From the NCBI GenBank assembly GCA_002309955.1, contig DBXQ01000089.1:14837-30236 (forward strand): DNA of 15,400 nucleotides, in the 5' to 3' direction. This DNA comes from Bacteroidales bacterium UBA1208. GTDB lineage: Bacteria; Bacteroidota; Bacteroidia; Bacteroidales; P3. Of this stretch, positions 1 to 6,874 are shown in pieces (position 1 is the stretch's first letter; each line of letters opens with the position of its first letter). Made by a program: the position numbers and the translations under genes. The notes under the pieces were generated by a model. That model saw nothing but the letters and a program-made list of their open reading frames with translations, did not search any database and was not told where the DNA came from.

Positions 1-314
1 GCGAAGTTGGTGAGCATACCGCCGGGCCAACGCTCGGTAACGAACGGCATGTCGACGCTTTTAGCCATTTCAGCGACGATGTCTTTAGCCTGTTTCTTGG
101 TGGCGACAAACAGAACTTTCTTGCCGCTCTTGGCAATCTGTTTCAATGCAGCAGCTGCCTCGTCAGCTTTGACGATGGTTTTCTGCAAGTCAATAACGTG
201 GATGCCATTGTGCTCCTTGAAGATATAAGGAGCCATTTTGGGATTCCATTTTCTCTTGAGGTGTCCAAAGTGACAACCAGCCTCAAGCAGTTCTTCGAAT
301 TTTAATTCAGTCAT
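1..314 (-). CDS. rpsB: 30S ribosomal protein S2 (uS2), 5' part of gene only
   Basis: S2 is a small-subunit ribosomal protein that binds the back of the 30S head and recruits S1. The reading frame starts at the ATG at 314-312 and is open to the window edge, giving 104 residues of a protein usually around 230-280 long, so the C-terminal half or more lies outside. The N-terminus reads MTELKFEELLEAGCHFGH and is followed by WNPKMAPYIF (residues 23-32), HVIDLQKT (39-46), VLFVATKKQA (67-76) and ERWPGGMLTNF (94-104), all strongly conserved S2 segments. It is the third gene of the leftward rplM-rpsI-rpsB group. A 172-nt untranslated gap separates it from rpsI and contains a possible folded leader. No Bacteroidota -7 box is visible in that gap, so transcription probably continues from the rplM promoter. 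tsf commonly follows rpsB, but that position is outside the window. Confidence 0.97.
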   Translation of the reverse strand, partial: MTELKFEELLEAGCHFGHLKRKWNPKMAPYIFKEHNGIHVIDLQKTIVKADEAAAALKQIAKSGKKVLFVATKKQAKDIVAEMAKSVDMPFVTERWPGGMLTNF

Positions 315-344
315 TTTTCTTTTTATTGTTTACTTTCCTAATTT

Positions 345-439
345 GAACCAATCGTGAAGTAGTCCTTTGGGCTTGGTTTTTCAGCAGTCCTATGCTGCCG
401 AACTGGCAACCAGGCGGAGCGTCTTCCCGATTTGGATTC
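345..439 (-). promoter_or_regulatory. candidate structured leader upstream of rpsB
   Basis: In the rpsI-rpsB gap three nested pairings can be drawn. The outer stem pairs 345-354 with 428-439 (10 bp, two single-base bulges). A middle stem pairs 374-378 with 408-412 (TGGTT/AACCA). An inner hairpin pairs 382-386 with 393-397 (CAGCA/TGCTG, 6-nt loop). The element ends about 30 nt before the rpsB ATG. Bacterial S2 is known to repress its own mRNA through a 5' leader, so an S2-binding leader is a reasonable inference. Conservation was not tested, and an AT-rich region of this length could give some pairing by chance. Confidence 0.4.
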
Positions 440-486
440 TAAACTTGATTTTTGTTCTTGTGTTAAGCGCAGGCGTTGTATAACGG

Positions 487-873
487 TTAACGTTTGCTGA
501 ACTGGAAGCGCTTACGGGCCTTGGGCTGACCGGGTTTCTTACGCTCAACCATACGGGGGTCGCGCATCAGGAAGCCTTCTTTCTTGAGGGCGGGACGATC
601 CTCAATGTTGTTCTCGCAGAGGGCGCGGGCAATAGCCATGCGAAGAGCCTGAGCCTGACCGGTAATTCCACCGCCGTCAAGATTGGCTTTGATATCCCAT
701 TTGCCTTCTGCACCAGTAACCTGCAAGGGCTGGTTAACGATATACTGCAGTGGGCCAGTGGGGAAATATTCCTTATAATCTCTTGAGTTGACAACAATCT
801 TACCGGTGCCGGGGGTCATATAGATACGGGCAACGGAACATTTTCTTCTACCAATGGTGTTGATTACTTCCAT
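487..873 (-). CDS. rpsI: 30S ribosomal protein S9 (uS9)
   Basis: S9 is a small-subunit head protein whose C-terminal tail reaches toward the P-site tRNA. The 128-residue product matches the normal bacterial length. It carries the N-terminal IGRRKCSVARIY motif (residues 7-18), the family signature GGGITGQAQALRMAIARAL (67-85), and the basic C-terminus RKKPGQPKARKRFQFSKR, which ends in the nearly invariant SKR that contacts tRNA. The ATG at 873 lies 8 nt after the rplM stop, the usual rplM-rpsI pairing, so the two are almost certainly co-transcribed and balanced. The start is preceded by A-rich sequence, not a Shine-Dalgarno motif, as is normal for Bacteroidota. Nothing is missing or unusual in the protein. 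Confidence 0.98.
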   Translation of the reverse strand: MEVINTIGRRKCSVARIYMTPGTGKIVVNSRDYKEYFPTGPLQYIVNQPLQVTGAEGKWDIKANLDGGGITGQAQALRMAIARALCENNIEDRPALKKEGFLMRDPRMVERKKPGQPKARKRFQFSKR

Positions 874-881
874 ATCTTTAT

Positions 882-1337
882 TTATCTAACGTCGTTAATA
901 TTGATTACTTTGGGGTTCTGACCCTGGTGGGGATGCTCGGGACCGGCATAGATGTGAAGATTGCGGTACAGAGCGTCGCCAAGACGGTTTTTAGGAAGCA
1001 TGCCACGGATGGCGTGTTCGAGAACACGTTCGGGGTGGGTGGCGAGAACCTTGGCGGGAGTGGTCTCGCGCTGGCCACCGGGATATCCAGTGTAGCGTTG
1101 GTAGATTTTGTCGGTCATTTTCTTGCCAGTGAAAACAACTTTCTCGGCATTGATGATGATGACATTGTCGCCGCAATCCACGTGCGGAGTGTAGCAAGGT
1201 TTGGTCTTGCCGCGCAGGATGTTGGCCACACGGGTAGCCAAACGACCTACGGTCTGATTCTCGGCATCAACGAGCACCCATTCCTTTTGGACGGTGTTCT
1301 TGTTGGCGGAGATTGTTTTGTAACTTAATGTACTCAT
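882..1337 (-). CDS. rplM: 50S ribosomal protein L13 (uL13)
   Basis: L13 is an early-assembling large-subunit protein that binds 23S rRNA. The product has 151 residues, the expected size for Bacteroidota. Recognisable segments are WVLVDAENQTVGRLAT (residues 20-35), LRGKTKPCYTPHVDCGD (41-57), a KVVFTGKK core (66-73) and the signature region HAIRGMLPKNRLGDALYRNL, followed by IYAGPEHPHQGQNP. It is the first gene of the leftward ribosomal protein operon, with rpsI 8 nt downstream. A strong promoter lies at 1504-1534, leaving an unusually long leader of about 160 nt before the ATG at 1337. That leader has potential secondary structure and a stray Shine-Dalgarno-like sequence, annotated separately. 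Confidence 0.98.
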   Translation of the reverse strand: MSTLSYKTISANKNTVQKEWVLVDAENQTVGRLATRVANILRGKTKPCYTPHVDCGDNVIIINAEKVVFTGKKMTDKIYQRYTGYPGGQRETTPAKVLATHPERVLEHAIRGMLPKNRLGDALYRNLHIYAGPEHPHQGQNPKVININDVR

Positions 1338-1385
1338 TTTTTATTTTACTAACGATGGTGTTTTTTTGTTCTTTCTTGTTAATAT

Positions 1386-1486
1386 CTCCTCCGATTGAGT
1401 GGCATTTTAGCCATTGACGGATAGATGGCCTACATGTTTATCAATCTGATGCAGAATGCCTTGAACGGGTGAATAAAGCATTTTGC
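1386..1486 (-). promoter_or_regulatory. candidate structured leader of the rplM-rpsI-rpsB operon
   Basis: The transcript leader upstream of rplM can form two consecutive stems. One pairs 1478-1486 with 1451-1459 (8 bp plus one mismatch, GCAaAATGC with GCATTcTGC). The other pairs 1441-1446 with 1393-1398 (GATTGA/TCAATC). It encloses a further 6-bp stem, 1425-1431 with 1409-1414, with one bulged base. Immediately 3' of the second stem is GGAGGAG (1386-1392 on the complementary strand). L13-type leaders are known in other bacteria, so autoregulation by L13 is a plausible inference. The pairing comes from the sequence; the function is not shown. Confidence 0.4.
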
Positions 1487-1503
1487 ACCATTTTTGGAGA
1501 CTG

Positions 1504-1534
1504 CAAAGTTACGAACATTTTTTCAACCGACAAA
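1504..1534 (-). promoter_or_regulatory. Bacteroidota-type promoter for rplM operon
   Basis: On the minus strand a TTTG (1534-1531) is followed after exactly 19 nt by TAACTTTG (1511-1504). This matches the Bacteroidota primary sigma consensus TTTG-about 19 nt-TAnnTTTG. Transcription should begin near 1497-1499, giving a leader of about 160 nt before rplM. It lies in the only non-coding space between rplM and the upstream methyltransferase gene and faces the ribosomal protein operon. Confidence 0.85.
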
Positions 1535-1565
1535 ATATTTTTTCACTGACTGCCTAAAAAATATT
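1534..1565. repeat. perfect 10-bp A/T inverted repeat next to rplM promoter
   Basis: AATATTTTTT at 1534-1543 is the exact reverse complement of AAAAAATATT at 1556-1565, with a 12-nt loop. It starts 2 nt past the stop codon of the methyltransferase gene and touches the -33 element of the rplM promoter. It could act as a weak A-U hairpin terminator for the upstream pair, as an AT-rich upstream activating sequence for the rplM promoter, or both. The lack of G-C pairs makes a strong terminator unlikely. Confidence 0.45.
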
Positions 1566-1566
1566 C

Positions 1567-2793
1567 TTATTGTGACGGCAGACAGCATAGAAAGGCGGTC
1601 TTTTTGTTGCCAACAGTTGTTGCCACAACAAAGAGTTCTCCGCCTTCTTTCAGCCCCAATTGTCGTTGCAACGTGGCTGCTTCGACAGGATAGTTCCGTG
1701 TCACCACATGGGCTTTGCCTCCTGGAATGACGGTGGTGATTTCTTTGCGGCTGAGTTTTAGCTCGCCCAATACGCAGAAAACTCTTCCATAGAAGGGGGC
1801 GTAGTATTGTTCTGATGTATATAAATGTGTGTTGTGAGCCAGTTTCTCTACTCCCATCCAATGGCAGATGAGATTGAAAGGGCCTCCTTTCATCAATGCG
1901 GCATCGGGTTCATACAGGTACCGCCCCACAGCGGAGCAATACCGAGGTTCGGCCATTGCCTCTTGGCTGCGGGTAAAGTCAATGTTATAGAACTCACCCG
2001 TTCCTTTCACTATGCAGTGCATCACAGTTTCGCCTTCGTGTGGCCCGCACACAAAGAGTACTTCTTTGCACTCACCCCTTACCGAAACGATATGCACCTC
2101 TGCCACCTCGCCCAGTTGTTTCTGCGCCATGTCGAGATCAATCATAGGCGATGCTTTTATTATCAGCCAGCGGCAATGGGAAAGCAGCATCGGCATGTGT
2201 TGCAGGATATTGGGCGCGCATTCCTCAAAGACCACGACTTTCTTTCCCGAAGCTGAACGCCGGGCAGGGTCAATGAATATAATGTCAAAACGGGTATTTC
2301 TGGCAGCAAGCCATTCCAGACTATCGCTGCAGTGAACCGTAAGATTGTCAAGACCCATTACTTTGCGGTTGTGTTCCATTAACGAGCAAAGCTTCGCGTC
2401 CTGCTCCACGTAGTCTACATGCGTCAGAATATGAGTCTTTAAAGGATGTACACGCTTTTCTCTTTGGGCAAAAGCGATGCTGTCGACTCCCATCCCGCCT
2501 GTAAGGTCGGCAACCGAAATAAAAGACATGTCGCCACATAGTTCATCGGCCACATAGACTTTATGCTCCGCTGTTGTCTCCGACGAACTCTGTTCGCGGT
2601 TCAGCCGAGGAGGATATAAAAACTCTTCGTACTGTAGCAGCCTTGGCCACTTTTCTTGTGCCATGCGCAGCCCTTCAATCTGTTGCACTGCTGCGGGTAT
2701 GTCAATAGACGGATACCTCGCGGCCGAGAGTAGCAGGCGCGAGGTATCGTCTTGTATGTGAGTGTTTACAAAATCAATAAACTCCCTCGTCAT
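1567..2793 (-). CDS. class I SAM-dependent methyltransferase with THUMP-like C-terminal domain
   Basis: The 408-residue protein is probably an RNA methyltransferase. An N-terminal helical region (1-90) precedes a Rossmann-type methyltransferase core. The core shows the SAM-binding motif VADLTGGMGVD (residues 94-104), an acidic residue after the next strand (VDYVEQDA, 126-133), and the catalytic-type motif FIDPARR (173-179), which resembles the D/N-PP-F/Y/R position of base methyltransferases. The last ~90 residues (GPFNLICHW, NTHLYTSEQYYAPFYGRVF, ending near VTRNYPVEAATLQRQLGLK) resemble the THUMP-like domain found at the end of such Bacteroidota proteins. No membrane or signal segment is seen. 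The target base is not evident. Its start overlaps the end of the nucleotidyltransferase gene by 20 nt, so the two are co-transcribed and probably translationally coupled. Family assignment is fairly secure; RNA specificity is inferred. Confidence 0.85.
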   Translation of the reverse strand: MTREFIDFVNTHIQDDTSRLLLSAARYPSIDIPAAVQQIEGLRMAQEKWPRLLQYEEFLYPPRLNREQSSSETTAEHKVYVADELCGDMSFISVADLTGGMGVDSIAFAQREKRVHPLKTHILTHVDYVEQDAKLCSLMEHNRKVMGLDNLTVHCSDSLEWLAARNTRFDIIFIDPARRSASGKKVVVFEECAPNILQHMPMLLSHCRWLIIKASPMIDLDMAQKQLGEVAEVHIVSVRGECKEVLFVCGPHEGETVMHCIVKGTGEFYNIDFTRSQEAMAEPRYCSAVGRYLYEPDAALMKGGPFNLICHWMGVEKLAHNTHLYTSEQYYAPFYGRVFCVLGELKLSRKEITTVIPGGKAHVVTRNYPVEAATLQRQLGLKEGGELFVVATTVGNKKTAFLCCLPSQ

Positions 2794-3664
2794 GTAGTTT
2801 TTTCAGCCGTTCCACAACAATGGGGCGGTCTTCCTTATACGTTACGCCAAACCATTGGGCAGTGGTCTTCAGCACCCTCATCGAGGCATAACCGCTGTTG
2901 ATGAATGTGTTGACAGCGTATGGAATATAGTATTCCGATTTCAATTCGTTGCCGTGTTCGCGTAAGAAGGAGACAAATAATTTCTCGCTCTCAACGAAAT
3001 AGTCAGGAGTGAATCCGAACAGGTTCATCGACACCGTAGCATCAGGTGACAGCGGATGCATTGAGCCGTCAGCATCTTTATACTCAATGCCGTTGGCTGT
3101 GCGGCCGATACTGGTGCGTTCGGTCATGCCTGCCAGCAAACCGTTCTCATCCACTTCGCACACTCCGCGCGACACCGTGCCGTTCTCGCTGAGCGTATTT
3201 TCCAGCCGATAGCCAACCATGCAGTACTGGCCCTTTGTGCCGTCAAGTGTGCGCAGATGGTCTGCCATCACCTGGAAAGCGTCGCGTCCATAAAAATCAT
3301 CGGCATTGATAATGGCAAACGGCTCGTGTATCACATCCTTTGCCATAAGGATAGCGTGGTTCGTACCCCACGGTTTTTCACGACCTTCAGGCACTTTGAA
3401 ACCTTCCGGCAGGTAGTCAAGCTCTTGGAACACATATTCCACTGCAATGCGGTTGCCGAAATGTTCTGCATTGATTTTTGCCTTGAATTCCTGTTCAAAG
3501 CTGTGGCGGATTACAAATACCACCTTTCCGAATCCTGCGCGAATAGCATCGTTGATGGAATAATCCATAATGATTTCTCCGTTGGGGCCTACGCCGTCCA
3601 TCTGTTTCAGTCCACCGTAGCGGCTGCCCATTCCGGCAGCAAGAACTAATAATGTAGGTTGCAT
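2774..3664 (-). CDS. NTP_transferase-family nucleotidyltransferase (sugar-nucleotide pyrophosphorylase-like)
   Basis: Enzymes of this family transfer a nucleotidyl group from NTP to a sugar phosphate or similar acceptor, releasing pyrophosphate. The 296-residue protein opens with LLVLAAGMGSRYGGLKQ (residues 5-21), the nucleotide-binding loop. It continues with a PWGTNHAI segment (98-105) and INADDFYG (119-126), where D122/D123 are placed to bind the metal. The C-terminal part (SPDATVSMNLFGFTPDYF, YYIPYAVN) has the look of an NDP-sugar synthase domain without the left-handed beta-helix of acyltransferase fusions. The substrate cannot be read from the sequence and no polysaccharide genes lie nearby. 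The ATG at 3664 follows a 128-nt AT-rich gap without a convincing -7 box. The 3' end overlaps the methyltransferase gene by 20 nt. Confidence 0.85.
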   Translation of the reverse strand: MQPTLLVLAAGMGSRYGGLKQMDGVGPNGEIIMDYSINDAIRAGFGKVVFVIRHSFEQEFKAKINAEHFGNRIAVEYVFQELDYLPEGFKVPEGREKPWGTNHAILMAKDVIHEPFAIINADDFYGRDAFQVMADHLRTLDGTKGQYCMVGYRLENTLSENGTVSRGVCEVDENGLLAGMTERTSIGRTANGIEYKDADGSMHPLSPDATVSMNLFGFTPDYFVESEKLFVSFLREHGNELKSEYYIPYAVNTFINSGYASMRVLKTTAQWFGVTYKEDRPIVVERLKKLHDEGVY

Positions 3665-3792
3665 ATCTTGTTAGTTTTTATAATAATATTCCTTTTATTT
3701 AATTTTTTTCGGCGAAAAACTGTCGTACTTTTATATTAGAGCGTTGTTTTTTTATTTTATGGTGGCTGCTGATTTATAGCCGATTATTATTC

Positions 3793-4242
3793 TCATTGCC
3801 GTTTGCGTGCGAAAAACTCTTTCAACAAAGCCTCGCACTCCTCCTTCATCAATCCCCCTTGTACCAGAGTCTTGGGATGGAGCATCCCATGCCCCAGACG
3901 TTCAAAACCCCGCTTTGGGTCAGAAGCCCCGTATACAATACGGCCAATCTGTGTCCACCCTGCAGCCCCGGCACACATGGCACAAGGCTCCAGCGTCACA
4001 TACAGTGTACAATCAATCAAATACTTTGCACCCAGCATATTCATCGCTGCCGTGAAAGCCAGCATCTCCGCATGGGCAGTCACATCGTGCAATCGTTCAC
4101 TATTGTTGTGTGCTCTGGCTATGATACGCTCGTTGCTCACAATCACTGCTCCCACCGGAATCTCGTCTTCGTCGAAAGCCTGGCGTGCCTCACGCAGTGC
4201 CTGCTGCATATAGTATTCGTCGGGATTGTCAAAAAGACTCAT
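3793..4242 (-). CDS. tadA: tRNA-specific adenosine deaminase TadA
   Basis: TadA converts A34 to inosine in the anticodon wobble position of tRNA-Arg(ACG), using a zinc-activated water. Counting from the ATG at 4242 the product has 149 residues, normal for TadA. It has the zinc ligand and proton-shuttle motif HAE (residues 57-59) and TLEPCAMCAGA (83-93), whose two cysteines (87, 90) complete the zinc site. The IPVGAVIV strand (28-35) and the ARAHN segment match the family. An in-frame TTG at 4248 gives a two-residue extension and overlaps the upstream stop, but the ATG is the more ordinary choice and leaves a 2-nt gap. It is the last gene of the TPR-DUF4292-secreted protein cluster, an unrelated-looking set of envelope genes. 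A general cytidine/guanine deaminase is possible but less likely. Confidence 0.92.
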   Translation of the reverse strand: MSLFDNPDEYYMQQALREARQAFDEDEIPVGAVIVSNERIIARAHNNSERLHDVTAHAEMLAFTAAMNMLGAKYLIDCTLYVTLEPCAMCAGAAGWTQIGRIVYGASDPKRGFERLGHGMLHPKTLVQGGLMKEECEALLKEFFARKRQ

Positions 4243-4244
4243 AT

Positions 4245-5027
4245 TCAATATACTTCTTTAGTGAAATAAGTACTTTTGTACTCCACCATCTCATAGCTGT
4301 TGCGGATAATGAATAATTGGTCGTTCACTTGGTACGACTCCATTGTCGGCATCAGGCAACCCCTGAAGGGGATAAACTCATGCCATCCTCTCCAGTCCAC
4401 TTTCTGTGCATCAGCCGATTTCTGTGCATCGCCGTATATGTGATCCTCTTCCGTAACTATAAAAAGCAATCCCGTCTCCTTTTCAAAGAAATAGTTCCGG
4501 TCGAAAGCCCCCGGTGTGGTGACGAAGACACGGTATGCTTGATGGTTATTATACGTGTATTCCCCCACGTAGTATGCTTCCGATCCTTTGCTGCGCCATC
4601 CATACAGTGCTCCTCGGATATCAAGTGCTTGCGTGTGGTCAAGAAATGAATCTGGACTCATGTTGCGCCACGAACGGTAAGTATTCGAGAAACGACGGAA
4701 AATCTTCTTCCCATTCGTGTAGAATGCGTCCTGCATTCGCCCATTTTGCCACATCTCTATGCGGATCTGCCTCTTCGAACTGTACCATCGCAGAATCTTA
4801 ATCGTGTCGTCGGGATGTGAACGCTCCACAACCGATGTCCGCACAAAGACAACACTGTCCTGCAACAGATGCTCGAAATTGACATAACTGATGTAATTGT
4901 TTATTATCTCAGCAGCCAAGGCCGTATCGCCTTTCATAGGGTCCGTATTCACCGAGTCGGTTACGGCTTGCCCTTGTGCAGCAATAGTCCATGCCGTAAC
5001 CACGAGAAAGAAAAACAGTTTTTTCAT
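4245..5027 (-). CDS. secreted/periplasmic protein, possibly LolA-like fold, function unknown
   Basis: I do not recognise a named family with certainty. The 260-residue product starts with a typical signal peptide (MKKLFFFLVVTAWTIAAQGQA, cleavage near residue 20) and has no lipobox, so it should be released into the periplasm or cross it. The mature part alternates polar and hydrophobic residues in a way that suggests beta strands. It contains ILRWYSSKRQIRIEMW, DAFYTNGKKIFRRF, a FEKETGLLFIVTEED turn, and a late GCLMPTMESYQVNDQLFII segment. This order (lipid-like cavity strands, then a Y/F-x-x-x-T-G-L turn, then a P-x-x-x-E-S strand) is reminiscent of LolA/LppX-type outer-membrane lipoprotein-sorting proteins, but that is an eyeball comparison. 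It starts 12 nt after the DUF4292 lipoprotein gene and ends 2 nt before the tadA ATG, so it is in the same transcript. Confidence 0.65.
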   Translation of the reverse strand: MKKLFFFLVVTAWTIAAQGQAVTDSVNTDPMKGDTALAAEIINNYISYVNFEHLLQDSVVFVRTSVVERSHPDDTIKILRWYSSKRQIRIEMWQNGRMQDAFYTNGKKIFRRFSNTYRSWRNMSPDSFLDHTQALDIRGALYGWRSKGSEAYYVGEYTYNNHQAYRVFVTTPGAFDRNYFFEKETGLLFIVTEEDHIYGDAQKSADAQKVDWRGWHEFIPFRGCLMPTMESYQVNDQLFIIRNSYEMVEYKSTYFTKEVY

Positions 5028-5039
5028 ATTTCCATTGTA

Positions 5040-5564
5040 TTAGATGGGTTTCACTTGTGAGGGGATTGTAAGTGGAAACGACAACTTTTCAACCTTTTTC
5101 CAGGGCTCCATCTTTATCGTTGCCTCAATTCCGAAAGCCTTTGCCATCTCTGCCAGCAATTGTTCGGAATTCTCCGACATCACCGTCTCCGACAATGTCT
5201 TGAAATCTGTTCGGAAATGGAATTTGTTGTACAAATCGTCATAAGTGCCGCGGAAATAACGGTTCATCATCATAATATACACCGTTACCGTGTCGGGTGT
5301 AAACTTCGCTCTTCCCAGTTCTATCACCTTCGATGCGCTTACCCAGATAATGCTGTCCTGCATCATCCTTATCTGGCCGTTAGCCGTAAGCCCGCGGGCT
5401 GTCACCTCGAAATTGGCTGTATAATAATTGGGCCTTGCCGTTGTGCCTGTTGCAGCGTCATTGTCCCCAGGGGTTCTGCCGGCGGCATCGCGTTGACTGC
5501 GACAACCTGTCGCCACCAGCGCCAGGCACAGAATCAATGGTAAAATATAGCGTCTTATTGACAT
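5040..5564 (-). CDS. DUF4292-like lipoprotein, compact form
   Basis: The start is placed at the ATG at 5564 because it gives a clean lipoprotein signal peptide, MSIRRYILPLILCLALVATG, with the acylated cysteine at residue 21. An in-frame upstream ATG at 5627 would bury this signal behind 21 charged residues. The 174-residue protein has the DUF4292 pattern: NYYTANFEVTARGLTANGQIR..DSIIWVSASK, then VIELGRAKFTPDTVTVYIMMMNRYFRG and a helical Y..L....F part. It ends in a P-rich strand (LSFPLTIPSQVKPI) like the usual family ending. Proteins of this family are typically longer (about 240-270 residues, from memory), so a central portion seems to be missing here. The start overlaps the end of the TPR lipoprotein gene by 10 nt. 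The family's role in the Bacteroidota envelope is not established; outer-membrane attachment is inferred from the lipobox. Confidence 0.75.
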   Translation of the reverse strand: MSIRRYILPLILCLALVATGCRSQRDAAGRTPGDNDAATGTTARPNYYTANFEVTARGLTANGQIRMMQDSIIWVSASKVIELGRAKFTPDTVTVYIMMMNRYFRGTYDDLYNKFHFRTDFKTLSETVMSENSEQLLAEMAKAFGIEATIKMEPWKKVEKLSFPLTIPSQVKPI

Positions 5565-6874
5565 CTTTGGTCTATTTTTTGTTTCAGTTCCTTTACCACA
5601 ACCTCGTTCGGTGCAATCATCAGGCATCTATCCATATAGAAACGGGCTTTCTCGCAGTTGTCAAGGTTCAGATACCCTTCCACCAAGATGAGATATGGCC
5701 GCAAATGCAGCGGAAACAGCTCCGATGCCTCTTGGGCGTGCTTCAGCAGTTCCTCAGCACCTTCGGCATACTGCCCCTCGCATATCAGCAATGCCTCCCA
5801 CACTGCATACTGGCTTTTGTCCGTGGCAAGATGAACTTTAAACTGCTTGGCAGCCTCCAGGTATCGTTCCTGTGCCGCCAACATCTGCCCGTACAGCACT
5901 GCATACCCGTCGTTCTCCCCGCACATCCCGGCTACACTGTCTGCCAATGCAAAACACTTCCGGCCATAGGCATTGAAAAATGCCTCGTTGTGCAACAACT
6001 CCGAGATGTACACCATGCGGTCGCGGCACCCCATGCCAGGGTTCCTCACGCCCAGCCGCAGATGCTTATACGTGTCGTGCAAATTGCCCATGGCCAGATT
6101 GCACGAGGCCAACGATATATGGATATTCTCGTCCGAAGGGTTCGCTTCAAGTATGTTATTATAGTATTGCAACGCCTTGATGTAATTTTTCTCGTTCATA
6201 TAGCTCTCGGCCAAAATAGCGCTGTAGCGTGGCTCCGAAGGCACTGCTTCGGCCAGTTTCTCCAACTCCTTGCGGGCTTTGTCTGGCCGGTTGACAGCAT
6301 TCCATAGCTTCTGCTTCTGAATCGACACCGCTTCATTTATCCCGAAACGTTTCTCCACACGATCCAGAACCTCTATGCTTCCCTGCACATCGTTACAATA
6401 CAGATAGGCATTCGCCAGATTATAGTAATATTCCGTATTGTCAGGGTAACGTTTCACCAACTCTTCCCATGTAGCCTTCAGACTCTTTCCGTCGCGCATC
6501 TGCTCATAAATCCGGGCCAGCTGTACTCTGTACCATGGATTGCCGTTGTCCAGCTCGCAAGCCTTCTGCGTATGGTATAGTGCACTGTCAAGCCACCCCA
6601 TGGCAAAATACAAACGCCCCAAACCGTAATGTGCAGGCGAATAGGAAGGGTCGCGTCCAATCAATTTCCGATACATCTCGGCCGACTCCTCTTCCTTGCC
6701 CAGCAACTGTTGCATCGTTGCGTCTATCAATGCCGAATCCTTGCTCAGTTCCGCTGCAGTCACCTCCACCATCGGTGGCCTCCGGTAGCGGTTGTCAGCC
6801 ACCGTCTCCTTTTTGCTGCCTGCACACGAAGCCAGCAATGAAACAACCATTATAATATGAATAATATTCCTCAT
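5555..6874 (-). CDS. tetratricopeptide-repeat (TPR) lipoprotein
   Basis: The start at the ATG at 6874 gives a lipoprotein signal peptide, MRNIIHIIMVVSLLAS, followed by the acylated cysteine at residue 17 (lipobox LASC). A further upstream ATG at 6919 would add 15 charged residues and is rejected. The rest of the 439-residue protein is an array of helix-turn-helix repeats of about 34 residues. Clear TPR-like units include AHYGLGRLYFAMGWLDSALY, EYYYNLANAYLYCNDVQGSI, AILAESYMNEKNYIKALQYY and HISLASCNLAMGNLHDTYKH, with more degenerate units to the C-terminus. Such proteins are protein-binding scaffolds; here it would sit in the envelope. It is the first gene of a leftward, overlapping cluster with a DUF4292 lipoprotein. 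This TPR-DUF4292 pairing is familiar in Bacteroidota. No specific partner can be named. Confidence 0.88.
   Translation of the reverse strand: MRNIIHIIMVVSLLASCAGSKKETVADNRYRRPPMVEVTAAELSKDSALIDATMQQLLGKEEESAEMYRKLIGRDPSYSPAHYGLGRLYFAMGWLDSALYHTQKACELDNGNPWYRVQLARIYEQMRDGKSLKATWEELVKRYPDNTEYYYNLANAYLYCNDVQGSIEVLDRVEKRFGINEAVSIQKQKLWNAVNRPDKARKELEKLAEAVPSEPRYSAILAESYMNEKNYIKALQYYNNILEANPSDENIHISLASCNLAMGNLHDTYKHLRLGVRNPGMGCRDRMVYISELLHNEAFFNAYGRKCFALADSVAGMCGENDGYAVLYGQMLAAQERYLEAAKQFKVHLATDKSQYAVWEALLICEGQYAEGAEELLKHAQEASELFPLHLRPYLILVEGYLNLDNCEKARFYMDRCLMIAPNEVVVKELKQKIDQRCQ

Noticed and set aside
3705..3719. Hairpin TTTTTC-GGC-GAAAAA upstream of the nucleotidyltransferase gene
   Set aside because: Only 6 bp, mostly A-T, with a 3-nt loop. 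It is not followed by a T-tract after tadA and is likely chance in an A/T-rich gap.
4243..4248. TTG start for tadA overlapping the upstream stop
   Set aside because: An ATG two codons later gives a normal TadA N-terminus; TTG starts are uncommon.
5435..6307. 290-codon plus-strand frame opposite the DUF4292 and TPR genes
   Set aside because: Spans the boundary of two well-supported minus-strand genes, and its product has no signal peptide or motif.
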